Assembly: GCF_018401815.1 (NCBI RefSeq) | Contig: NZ_JAGYKG010000001.1 | Location: 372,001-436,000, forward strand | Direction of reading: 5' to 3' | Length of the DNA stretch: 64,000 nucleotides | Origin: Nonlabens sp. | GTDB taxonomy: Bacteria; Bacteroidota; Bacteroidia; Flavobacteriales; Flavobacteriaceae | In this document: piece after piece, positions 23,812 through 31,962 of the stretch | Position numbering within the stretch: the first letter of the stretch is position 1 | Layout: every line of letters starts with the position of its first letter | Made by a program: the position numbers and the translations under genes | The notes under the pieces: generated by a model | What the model saw: only the letters and a program-made list of their open reading frames with translations | The model's database searches: none | What the model was told of the DNA's origin: nothing

Positions 23812-24426
23812 ATGAAAAAGATATATATACTTCTTGCCGCGGTAACACTTACTGCTTGTGGAACTCAAAAGGCTTCTACAGAAAAAACGACTACCACGAC
23901 TACAACTACAATGGAAGAGAAGATAAATGCTGCTAATCAAGTAGATGGCACTCTTGATATAGGTGCTTCTTATGCAAAAGATGCCTCTGGAAATCTAACT
24001 GGAGTCGTTCAAAAGGATGCTTTTATGCAGGCACCTTACAACTCTTGGTTCAATAGTAGACTAGAAACTTATGAGGCCGATCAAGAAACAATAGATGCTC
24101 TTAAATTAGCTCTTAAAGATGTAGAGATAAGAGCTTATATGGGTACTTGGTGTGGTGATTCCAAAAGAGAAACCCCTCAATTTTATAACATTCTTGAGGC
24201 AGCCTATTTTGATATGAATCAACTTACCATGATCACGGTGGATCGTTCTAAAAAAAGACCTGTAAATTTAGTTGCTGATTACGACATCCAGCGCGTTCCT
24301 ACTTTTATCTTTTACCGCAACGGTACAGAAATAGGCCGCTATGTAGAACGACCTAGGGAATCTCTGGAAAAAGACATGTTGAAGATTGTTACTGGTCAAG
24401 AATACAAACATTCTTACGATAACTAG
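23812..24426 (+). CDS. Thioredoxin-fold lipoprotein with a single active-site Cys
   Basis: A 204-residue envelope protein. The signal peptide ends in a lipobox (LTAC, Cys16), followed by a Thr-only stretch (about residues 25-33) as linker, then a thioredoxin-like domain. The active-site region reads TWCGDSKRETPQF (Cys114) with no second Cys, so it cannot form the usual CxxC disulfide. The cis-Pro loop RVPTFIFYRNG is present. WCGDS proteins of this kind are common in Bacteroidota and their function is unknown. Likely co-transcribed with gpmI; a strong terminator follows. Confidence 0.8.
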   Translation: MKKIYILLAAVTLTACGTQKASTEKTTTTTTTTMEEKINAANQVDGTLDIGASYAKDASGNLTGVVQKDAFMQAPYNSWFNSRLETYEADQETIDALKLALKDVEIRAYMGTWCGDSKRETPQFYNILEAAYFDMNQLTMITVDRSKKRPVNLVADYDIQRVPTFIFYRNGTEIGRYVERPRESLEKDMLKIVTGQEYKHSYDN

Positions 24427-24446
24427 AACCCATAATTTTATAATTT

Positions 24447-24478
24447 AAAACGAGGAATTCCTATTCCTCGTTTTTTTT
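24447..24478. terminator. Terminator after the gpmI operon
   Basis: Stem AAAACGAGGAAT / ATTCCTCGTTTT (12 bp), 4-base loop, then a run of T. It lies 21 bases after the Trx-like stop codon. Confidence 0.9.
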
Positions 24479-24503
24479 ATATCTTGACTATAAATTAACC
24501 AAC

Positions 24504-25574
24504 TTGAACCTTCACTTCTCAAATCGCTATGTGCTCAACGCCACGCTCATTATTTGCTGGTTAGCCACCGCTTTTATAGGTTTTAATGGTTTTTTTAAAT
24601 CTCATGATTTACTGACGGTTTCCTTATTTGATTATCAAATTCCGGATACGTTGACTTTTTTGCTAGCTCTAATGATGTTTGCGTTATCAGTTACAGGACT
24701 ATTTATTAATGTAAGAATAGCCAAGTGGCTGCTTGTTATTTCAGTCCTTTTATATCTGGCCCTTATTGTCTTCGACTTACACAGATTGACTCCATACATG
24801 ATTGTCTATCTAGGTGTATTTGCGGCACTTATTTTACTCAAATACGACTCCAGTATTTTATATACGGCATTATTGATCATCGCTTCTGGGGTCTATATAT
24901 TTAGCGGTTGGCACAAACTCAACATAGATTTTGTCATAGATATTGCACCGCGCTTTTGGTTGTATTCCTTGCCATTTAACTACACTAATGCCATAGGATA
25001 TGGTTTTGCCATTATAGAAATAGGTTCTGGGTTATTACTGCTGTTACCGCTTACGCGAAAACTTGCTTGCATCCCACTTCTCTTGATGCACATTCTGATT
25101 ATCTGGAAACTAGGACCTTTGAAACTGGACTGGAACTCTATCGTATTGCCGTGGAATTTCTTGATGATATTGATCTTAATTTACCTATTTAGAAAAAGTG
25201 AGTTATCGACGTTTAGAATAGGTTCTGCTCAACCGATGATAATTGTTTTAGGAGTTTTCTTTTGGTTGTTACCCGCGCTTTCACAAATCATATGGATTCC
25301 AGAAAACTTAAGCATGATGTTGTATTCGGGAAAATCAAAAAACGGTTATCTCGTAGTAAATAATCATCTGGATCGATTATCGCCTTACGATGAAATTCCT
25401 GAGAAAGAAAAAATGCTCATTAGTCTGCAACGTCTTTCCATGGAAGAACGCGGTATTGCCATACATCCCGAATTAAAGATTTACGATAAAATACTAGAAA
25501 ATTTCAAGTCCCAAATCCCGCAAACAGACCGTATTTATTATATGCCTCCCAATAAAATAGCCCTAAAACTATGA
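24504..25574 (+). CDS. Polytopic membrane protein of unknown function
   Basis: A 356-residue protein with about nine hydrophobic segments (residues 12-265) and a soluble C-terminal tail of roughly 85 residues (from YSGKSKNGYLVVNNHLDRLS). The segment IFSGWHKLN followed by further helices recalls DoxX/HTTM-like membrane proteins, but I do not recognise the family. The start is TTG (MNLHFSNRYVLNATL). Its TGA overlaps the ATG of the broken cupin gene (atga), so the two were once a coupled pair. A worn palindrome copy lies at 25049. Confidence 0.65.
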   Translation: MNLHFSNRYVLNATLIICWLATAFIGFNGFFKSHDLLTVSLFDYQIPDTLTFLLALMMFALSVTGLFINVRIAKWLLVISVLLYLALIVFDLHRLTPYMIVYLGVFAALILLKYDSSILYTALLIIASGVYIFSGWHKLNIDFVIDIAPRFWLYSLPFNYTNAIGYGFAIIEIGSGLLLLLPLTRKLACIPLLLMHILIIWKLGPLKLDWNSIVLPWNFLMILILIYLFRKSELSTFRIGSAQPMIIVLGVFFWLLPALSQIIWIPENLSMMLYSGKSKNGYLVVNNHLDRLSPYDEIPEKEKMLISLQRLSMEERGIAIHPELKIYDKILENFKSQIPQTDRIYYMPPNKIALKL

Positions 25575-25929
25575 ACGCCTTCAATAGTAAAAAAAGCTTA
25601 GTTTATTTAAGGAGCAATGGACTCCTAAAATTATAGGGGAACTCAACGGCAAACAGGTAAAACTAGCCAAGCTTCAGGGCGAGTTTGTTTGGCACGATCA
25701 CAAAAATGAAGATGAATTGTTTTACGAAAGTAAAGACCAATTACTTATAGAACTAAAAGATACCCCCATCAGGTTAAATGAAGGGAACCTTTAACTCGTA
25801 CCTCACGGTATAGCACACCAACCTATCGCTCACGAAGAAGTTCATGTCCTGCTGTTTGAACCTGCAATGATCCAACATACGGGTGAAATACAACATGAAC
25901 TTACTAAAGAACAACTGGACTGGATTTGA
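25571..25929 (+). pseudogene. Cupin-domain protein, broken by a frameshift and a stop
   Basis: The ATG at 25571 overlaps the preceding stop. The first frame (MNAFNSKKS) runs into garbage; from about 25600 a different frame reads SLFKEQWTPKIIGELNGKQV and FVWHDHKNEDELFY, the first cupin motif. An in-frame TAA at 25792-25794 interrupts GNL-LVPHGIAHQPIAHEEV (second motif), and the frame ends at 25927-25929. At least two lesions are needed, so this is a true pseudogene of a small (about 115-residue) mannose-6-phosphate-isomerase-like cupin. Confidence 0.85.
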
Positions 25930-25931
25930 TA

Positions 25932-25953
25932 AACTCGAACTCGAACTCGAAAG
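25932..25953. repeat. Hexamer tract AACTCG x3
   Basis: Three and a half direct copies (aactcg) starting three bases after the cupin pseudogene stop. The remaining bases up to 26139 are AT-rich with a T-rich run (about 26105-26140) abutting the mvaA stop. Nothing else is seen in this gap. Confidence 0.7.
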
Positions 25954-26139
25954 TGAACACCGAATTAAAGAACATAGATCAAAGAATAATCATTAACGAA
26001 TTTGAATGGTTTAATTGCTGGAAAACCTATAAATAATTAAATCGAGATCAAATTACACCAAAACCGTTTTACAACGACCTGACTTTATAAAGTCATTTTC
26101 TATCTGAATTCAAGTTTGATTTTCTTTTTGATTTTACTT

Positions 26140-27447
26140 TTACTTACGCAGCAAGTTTAAACTCTCTCTTAAACTAGAAAAACTAGGAGTTTTATCAGTG
26201 TATTCTTGACGCAACACTTTCTTTTCTTCGTCTGTAGCTCCTATTTGTTCCAGCATATTAACCAGGTGCATTTTCATGTGTCCGGCTTGTATACCTGTAG
26301 TTACTAAAGAATGTAAGGCCGCAAAGTTTTGAGCGAGTCCTGCCACCGCAGTTACCTTCATCAAATGCTCAGCACTTGGATTACCTAAAATTTGTATGGC
26401 AAGTTTAGAGAGTGGATGTAGGGATGTAAGCCCGCCAACAGTTCCCAAAGCCAGTGGGAAATCGGCTTCAAAGACAAAGTTGTCATTTTCTATACGGGCA
26501 CGAGTAAGACTTCGATATTGTCCATCTCTAGAAGCAAAAGCATGTACTCCAGCCTCAACAGCTCTAAAATCATTTCCTGTAGCAATGACTACCGCATCAA
26601 TACCATTCATGATTCCTTTGTTATGGGTGACCGCTCGATAGGGCTCCACAGTAGCAATATCCACAGCGCGCACAAATTTTCTGGCAAACGCTGCTCCTGT
26701 CACTCCATTAATAGTTCCTATCTCCTCTATTTTACAAGAAACTGAAACGTTTACCACACAATCTGGAACGTAGTTACTCAAGATGCTCATGATTACTTCT
26801 GGCACATCGCTTGAGAAGCCTTGGAATTCTGAGGCTTTTTTTCTTAAAGTCGTTGCCAATTGCTCAAGTGTGGTATTGATAAAATTAGCACCCATGGCAT
26901 CACGAGTTTCAAAAGTGGCGTGCAACTGATAATAGCCTTCCAGGCTTTTGGTTTTATCTATTAAGCTCAATTCTTGAATACCGCCACCACGTTTTTTCAT
27001 CGAGGCGTTGATTTGTTCTAGGGATTCTAATAATTCCGCTTTCGCGAAAGCGTAAAAAGCATCCATCTCACTGCCCAAACCATAATACATCAAATGTACC
27101 TGACCAGATTTAAGAGTGCCTTTGATCTGTGTTTTAAAACCACCGCGATCCAGCCAAAACTTAGCGGCTTTACAGGCTGCAGCTACTACACTGCTCTCCT
27201 CTATGGCCATAGGAATCGTGACCAATTCTCCATCGATCAAAAAATTAGGCGCAAGACCAAATGGGAACAAGTAATTGGTTACTGTATTTTCACTAAAACC
27301 GTCGTGAAGATCCTGTAATTTTTCATCTTCATTCCAGTATTGAACAAGGGTTTCTCGAGCCGTGGTACTATCATCAAGGTGATGGGAAACCAGCCAATCT
27401 ATTTTTTGAGATTTAGAAAGTTTTGAAAATCCAGTAACAGGTTGCAT
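26140..27447 (-). CDS. mvaA: Hydroxymethylglutaryl-CoA reductase, class II (degradative type)
   Basis: Mevalonate-pathway reductase. The 435-residue protein has the class II features: ENTVTNYLFPFGLAPNF, the catalytic Glu in AIEESSVVAAACKAAKFW, the Lys/Asp region (MNGIDAVVIATGNDFRAVEAG) and the C-terminal GHMKMHL catalytic His segment. In flavobacteria class II enzymes are generally taken to serve isoprenoid synthesis. A -7 box lies 20 bases upstream. Palindrome copy 10 encodes FYAFAKAELL. Confidence 0.92.
   Translation of the reverse strand: MQPVTGFSKLSKSQKIDWLVSHHLDDSTTARETLVQYWNEDEKLQDLHDGFSENTVTNYLFPFGLAPNFLIDGELVTIPMAIEESSVVAAACKAAKFWLDRGGFKTQIKGTLKSGQVHLMYYGLGSEMDAFYAFAKAELLESLEQINASMKKRGGGIQELSLIDKTKSLEGYYQLHATFETRDAMGANFINTTLEQLATTLRKKASEFQGFSSDVPEVIMSILSNYVPDCVVNVSVSCKIEEIGTINGVTGAAFARKFVRAVDIATVEPYRAVTHNKGIMNGIDAVVIATGNDFRAVEAGVHAFASRDGQYRSLTRARIENDNFVFEADFPLALGTVGGLTSLHPLSKLAIQILGNPSAEHLMKVTAVAGLAQNFAALHSLVTTGIQAGHMKMHLVNMLEQIGATDEEKKVLRQEYTDKTPSFSSLRESLNLLRK
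27037..27052. repeat. Iterated palindrome copy 10 (in CDS, AFAKA)
   Basis: Exact 16-mer inside mvaA. Confidence 0.95.
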
Positions 27448-27466
27448 AAGCTTAAAAATTGAGCGG

Positions 27467-27474
27467 CAAAGATA
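27467..27474 (-). promoter_or_regulatory. -7 box of mvaA
   Basis: TATCTTTG on the minus strand, 19 bases before the ATG. No clear -33 TTG is seen. Confidence 0.45.
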
Positions 27475-27578
27475 CGATTGGTTAGGGAAAATTTATGCTC
27501 ACAGGATAATCGCCTAAACCGTAGCTTTATTGGGATATTTTTAGTAAAATTGAGGTCACACCTAATTAAAACTAAGGA

Positions 27579-29732
27579 ATGATTAAAAACTGCATGCTTT
27601 TGTTGGCTTTTATATTTGTAAGTCAAAGCATTACCGCTCAGAAAAACATTAGTATCGAAGATATTTATAAAGGAGAATTCCGCACAGAAGGTCTTCAATC
27701 TTTAGCCTCATTAAACAACGGGACTGAATATTTAGTGCTTAACTACAACAGAAACCGGACTCAAACCATAGATACCTATAGTTACCTCACTGGAGAAAAA
27801 ACAGCAACCCTGGTTAGTAGTGCCGACATCAATCTTCCTATCACCAATTATATTTTAAGCAGCGATGAGAAGCAAATGATAATCATTTCTGAAAGCAACC
27901 AAATCTTCAGACGCAGCTCCTATGATAAGGTGCATATCTTGAATCTAGAAACTAAGGAACTGACGTCTTTAAGTGACGAGTTCGTTAGAAGTCCTTCTTT
28001 CTCTCCAGATGGTGAGAAAGTAGCTTATGTTTTTGAAAACAACATCTACTATAAAGATTTGACAACAGGAGCTTTGGTTCAAGTGACTACAGATGGCGTC
28101 ACTAATGAATTGATTAATGGAGTTACCGACTGGGTATATGAAGAAGAATTTGCTTTTGTAAAGGCTTATGAGTGGAGTCCTAATAGTGAACAAATTGCTT
28201 TTATCTCTTTTGATGAAAGTGATGTTCCTGAATTTTCCATGGATATTTACGGAAAAGACTTGTATCAGTACCCTGAAGTATTTAAATATCCAAAAGCTGG
28301 AGAAAAGAATGCTCTTGTGGCATTGCACCAGTTTACTTTAGCTACAGGAACCAGACAAGAGGTTTCTTTGGGACGTAATGAAGAGTTTTACATCGCTCGC
28401 ATCAATTACTCCCCTAATGGTCTACTTGCTGCTCAATTATTGAACAGACACCAAAACGTTCTAGATTTTTATTACATCAATTCCAATGGTGAAGCTACCA
28501 TCGCTTTTACCGAAAAAGACGCTGCTTATATAGATGTAACCGATGACCTTACGTTCTTAAAAGACGGTAGTTTTTTATGGACCAGTGAGAAAGATAACTG
28601 GAGGCATATTTATTTATACGATGCAGAGGGTAAGGAAAAACTCCAAATCACTAAAGGGAACTGGGATGTTACTTCTTATTACGGCTATGACGACAAGTCA
28701 AAACGCATTTACTTTCAAAGTACCGAAGATGGCTCTATCAATAGAAGCATTTATTCCATCTCTTTAAAAGGAAAGAAAAAGAAAAAACTCACTTCTCAAA
28801 CGGGCACTAATAGTGCTTCGTTTAGCAAAAACTTCACTTATTATATCAATACATTCTCAAGCGCCACTGCTCCAACAGTGTACACCTTGAATAATGCAGA
28901 GGATGGTAAATCAATACGTGAGATCAAAAACAACAATAGTCTTCAACTCAAATTGAAGGATTATAAAGTAGCTCAAAAAGAATTTTCTACTATAAACATC
29001 AACGGCAATGAGTTGAACATGTGGACCATGAAGCCTCAAGACTTTGATCCTAGCAACACCTATCCGTTATTCATGACGCAATACAGCGGTCCTGGCTCAC
29101 AATCTGTAGCTAACAGTTGGTATGGTGCAAATGACTATTGGTACAGCATGTTAGCAAATGAAGGTTACATAGTCGTATGTGTTGATGGACGTGGAACTGG
29201 ATTCAAAGGAGCCGACTTTAAAAAAGTGACTCAAAAAGAATTGGGGAAATATGAAGTAGAAGATCAAATCGCAGCTGCTAAGAAATTAGGCGCTATGAAT
29301 TACATCGATGCCAGCCGCGTAGGAATTTGGGGATGGAGTTATGGTGGATTTATGAGTTCTAACTGTTTATTAAAAGGAAATGATACTTTTATCATGGCAA
29401 TAGCTGTAGCACCCGTAACGAACTGGAGGTTCTACGATTCGATTTATACCGAACGATACATGACGACTCCACAGGAAAATGCCAGCGGTTATGACGAAAA
29501 CAGTCCTATCAATCACGTGGACAAATTAAAAGGAAAGTACCTTTTAATTCACGGTAGTGCTGATGATAATGTACACGTTCAAAACACCATGAGAATGGTA
29601 GAAGCATTGGTCCAAGCCAACAAGCAATTTGACTGGGCCATCTACCCAGACAAAAATCATGGAATTTATGGTGGGAACACCAGAATCCACTTGTACAACA
29701 AGATGACTAATTTTATCAAAGAGAATTTATAA
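27579..29732 (+). CDS. Dipeptidyl peptidase IV (S9B serine peptidase)
   Basis: Removes X-Pro dipeptides from peptide N-termini, exported (signal peptide ending ITAQ). It has an N-terminal beta-propeller (DPPIV_N; EE motif in DWVYEEEFAFVKAYEW) and a C-terminal alpha/beta-hydrolase. The triad is Ser587 (GWSYGGF), Asp662 (HGSADDNVH) and His694 (DKNHGIYGG); the Asp-His spacing equals that of human DPP4. Length 717 is normal. A POT peptide transporter follows 34 bases downstream, fitting uptake of the released dipeptides. Confidence 0.94.
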   Translation: MIKNCMLLLAFIFVSQSITAQKNISIEDIYKGEFRTEGLQSLASLNNGTEYLVLNYNRNRTQTIDTYSYLTGEKTATLVSSADINLPITNYILSSDEKQMIIISESNQIFRRSSYDKVHILNLETKELTSLSDEFVRSPSFSPDGEKVAYVFENNIYYKDLTTGALVQVTTDGVTNELINGVTDWVYEEEFAFVKAYEWSPNSEQIAFISFDESDVPEFSMDIYGKDLYQYPEVFKYPKAGEKNALVALHQFTLATGTRQEVSLGRNEEFYIARINYSPNGLLAAQLLNRHQNVLDFYYINSNGEATIAFTEKDAAYIDVTDDLTFLKDGSFLWTSEKDNWRHIYLYDAEGKEKLQITKGNWDVTSYYGYDDKSKRIYFQSTEDGSINRSIYSISLKGKKKKKLTSQTGTNSASFSKNFTYYINTFSSATAPTVYTLNNAEDGKSIREIKNNNSLQLKLKDYKVAQKEFSTININGNELNMWTMKPQDFDPSNTYPLFMTQYSGPGSQSVANSWYGANDYWYSMLANEGYIVVCVDGRGTGFKGADFKKVTQKELGKYEVEDQIAAAKKLGAMNYIDASRVGIWGWSYGGFMSSNCLLKGNDTFIMAIAVAPVTNWRFYDSIYTERYMTTPQENASGYDENSPINHVDKLKGKYLLIHGSADDNVHVQNTMRMVEALVQANKQFDWAIYPDKNHGIYGGNTRIHLYNKMTNFIKENL

Positions 29733-29766
29733 AATCAACTAACCTAACTTATTATAAACTACGATT

Positions 29767-31356
29767 ATGGAGTATAAATTTGGTGGTTCTTTAACGAACC
29801 AAAAGACCGTTTTAGGTCATCCATCGGGACTATTTGTTCTTTTCTTTACAGAGATGTGGGAACGTTTTTCTTATTATGGGATGCGTGCATTATTAGTCCT
29901 GTTTTTAGTAGCCTCTGTATTTGATGAAGGCTGGGGCTGGGAACGAGCAGAGGCATTAACTCTTTATGCGTTCTATACTGGATTAGTTTATGTGACACCA
30001 ATTTTTGGAGGATTGATAGCAGATAAAATAACTGGTTACCGAAAAGCAGTTGTAATAGGTGCTTTACTAATGACTTTGGGACATGCCTCCATGGCATTAG
30101 AGGGTCTTACTGGCATTTTCTTTTACCTAGGATTAGTTCTTCTAATCATTGGTAATGGAATGTTTAAACCAAATATTTCTTCTATGGTAGGAAAACTCTA
30201 CAAAACTGAAGATAAAGAAAAAGATGCTGGTTATACTATATTCTATATGGGAATCAACGCGGGAGCGTTCTTAGGAATTTTACTATGCGGTTATATAGGA
30301 GAATCTGTGGGATGGCATTATGGCTTTGGCCTTGCAGGTATATTTATGTTTATAGGTATGTTACAGTTTTATTTTGCTCAAGAAATTTTTGGTAAAATAG
30401 GCCTATCTCCAAAAGATGCAGAGGATTTTGAAGATGTTATGGAAGAGGCCTTTGAAGATGCAGAAGACAGTGTAGAAGCAACTATAGATAACGCTAAAAA
30501 ATCAAAAATCACCTCTGATAGATTGATTGTAATAGGAGTTTTAGCATTCTTCACTATCTTCTTTTGGTGGGCATTTGAACAGGCAGGGGGATCGATGACC
30601 ATCTTTGCTGCAGATTATACCGATCGAGTTCTTGAAGGTGATGGTGCATTGATATTTAAAGTATTTAATACACTTCTAACGGTTATTCCTATGATCATCA
30701 TTACATGGGTTCTTGGCATGTTATTTAAACAAACTTATTCTAAATATGCACTTTCAAATATTCTTTTAGGTTCTGGATTTGTTGTAATTTGGGCTATCGT
30801 AATCTGGATGTTGTACCGACAATTTACGGATCCTGCACCTGAAGTTCCTGCCTCCTGGTTTGGTATTTTAAACTCTTTCTTTATCATCGCTTTTGCTCCT
30901 GTCTTTTCAAAAATTTGGGAATCTAAATACAACCCTTCAGGGCCTGTAAAGTTTGCAATTGGTTTGATCTTATTAGGTATTGGTTTTGGAATTTTAGCCT
31001 TTGGCTCTATGGGGATTCCTTTAGGAGCAAAAACAGCTTCTGTGAGCATGATTTTCCTAATTATAGCCTACTTATTTCATACTTTAGGTGAACTTTGTGT
31101 TTCTCCAGTAGGTCTTTCTTATGTAAGTAAATTATCACCTACTAAGCTAGTGGGTTTGATGTTCGGTATATGGTTTGTCGCAAACTTTATAGCCAATACT
31201 GCTGCTGGACTTACTGGTAGATTTATCGATCCTATAGTGGAAGATTATGGAATGGCAACTTTCTTTATGATTTTTACAATTATACCTATTGCTGCAGGTT
31301 TCGTTATGCTTGCAATAAGTAAGCTACTAGTTAAAATGATGCACGGTATTAGATAA
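29767..31356 (+). CDS. POT/PTR-family proton-coupled di/tripeptide transporter
   Basis: Inner-membrane MFS symporter, 529 residues. Family motifs are EMWERFSYYGMRALLVLFL (the ExxERFxYY proton-coupling motif) on helix 1 and GNGMFKPNISSMVGKLY on helix 4-5. About 14 hydrophobic segments are seen, with an acidic cytoplasmic loop (residues 213-245, EDFEDVMEEAFEDAEDS). It probably shares a transcript with the DPP IV gene, giving a peptide-use unit. Confidence 0.93.
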   Translation: MEYKFGGSLTNQKTVLGHPSGLFVLFFTEMWERFSYYGMRALLVLFLVASVFDEGWGWERAEALTLYAFYTGLVYVTPIFGGLIADKITGYRKAVVIGALLMTLGHASMALEGLTGIFFYLGLVLLIIGNGMFKPNISSMVGKLYKTEDKEKDAGYTIFYMGINAGAFLGILLCGYIGESVGWHYGFGLAGIFMFIGMLQFYFAQEIFGKIGLSPKDAEDFEDVMEEAFEDAEDSVEATIDNAKKSKITSDRLIVIGVLAFFTIFFWWAFEQAGGSMTIFAADYTDRVLEGDGALIFKVFNTLLTVIPMIIITWVLGMLFKQTYSKYALSNILLGSGFVVIWAIVIWMLYRQFTDPAPEVPASWFGILNSFFIIAFAPVFSKIWESKYNPSGPVKFAIGLILLGIGFGILAFGSMGIPLGAKTASVSMIFLIIAYLFHTLGELCVSPVGLSYVSKLSPTKLVGLMFGIWFVANFIANTAAGLTGRFIDPIVEDYGMATFFMIFTIIPIAAGFVMLAISKLLVKMMHGIR

Positions 31357-31381
31357 TAACTGCATGTATTAATATTTTAAC

Positions 31382-31410
31382 ATAAAATGCACCATTACGG
31401 TGCATTTTAT
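31382..31410. terminator. Terminator after the peptide transporter
   Basis: Stem ATAAAATGCACC / GGTGCATTTTAT (12 bp) with a 5-base loop, 25 bases after the stop codon. Confidence 0.88.
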
Positions 31411-31437
31411 GCATTCATGATGTTGTAAATTAGCCAC

Positions 31438-31962
31438 ATGAAATTAGTTCCTCTTGTATTTCTCTTGTTTTCCACACTTGGTTTTTCTCAAGTGAATTGG
31501 ATGAGTATGAATGATGCCCTTGCGGCACAGAAAAAAGAACCTCGTAAAATTTTGATGAAATCCTACACAGACTGGTGTCCTAATTGTAAATGGATGGATC
31601 AACACGCTTTCGCGAAAGCGGATATCGCCACCTACATCAACAAGCACTATTACCCCGTAAAATTTAATGCCGAAGGAACTGAAGTGATCAACTACAAAGG
31701 TGCTACCTACGCTAATCCGCTTAAAAAGCGCAACGATCGCGCGCAACATCAATTCGCTGAATTTATAAGAATATTTGAATATCCTACACTGGTATTTTTT
31801 GATGAAAAAGGAACCATTATCAATCCCGTCCCTGGAAAATTAGATGCTAAAAAGTTGGAAATCTATATCACCATGCTCGCAGACGAGACTTACAAGTCCA
31901 TCAACACGGGGAAAAAATGGAACGATTACCAACGAGATTTTAAATACAAACTACAGGGTTAA
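31438..31962 (+). CDS. Exported thioredoxin-family protein (CPNC active site)
   Basis: A 174-residue protein with a signal peptide (ending LGFSQ) and a thioredoxin-like domain. The active site is TDWCPNCKWMDQHAF, the cis-Pro loop YPTLVFFDEKG. It is likely a periplasmic thiol:disulfide oxidoreductase of unknown partner. Palindrome copy 11 (HAFAKADIATYI) begins five codons after the second Cys. Its last four bases overlap the end of comEC on the other strand. Confidence 0.82.
   Translation: MKLVPLVFLLFSTLGFSQVNWMSMNDALAAQKKEPRKILMKSYTDWCPNCKWMDQHAFAKADIATYINKHYYPVKFNAEGTEVINYKGATYANPLKKRNDRAQHQFAEFIRIFEYPTLVFFDEKGTIINPVPGKLDAKKLEIYITMLADETYKSINTGKKWNDYQRDFKYKLQG
31605..31620. repeat. Iterated palindrome copy 11 (in CDS, AFAKA)
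   Basis: Exact 16-mer inside the CPNC thioredoxin-family gene, in the helix that follows the active site. Confidence 0.95.

Noticed and set aside
28153..28170. AFVKA in DPP IV as another palindrome copy
   Set aside because: Several bases differ, and EEFAFVKAYEW is the normal family sequence around the Glu motif.
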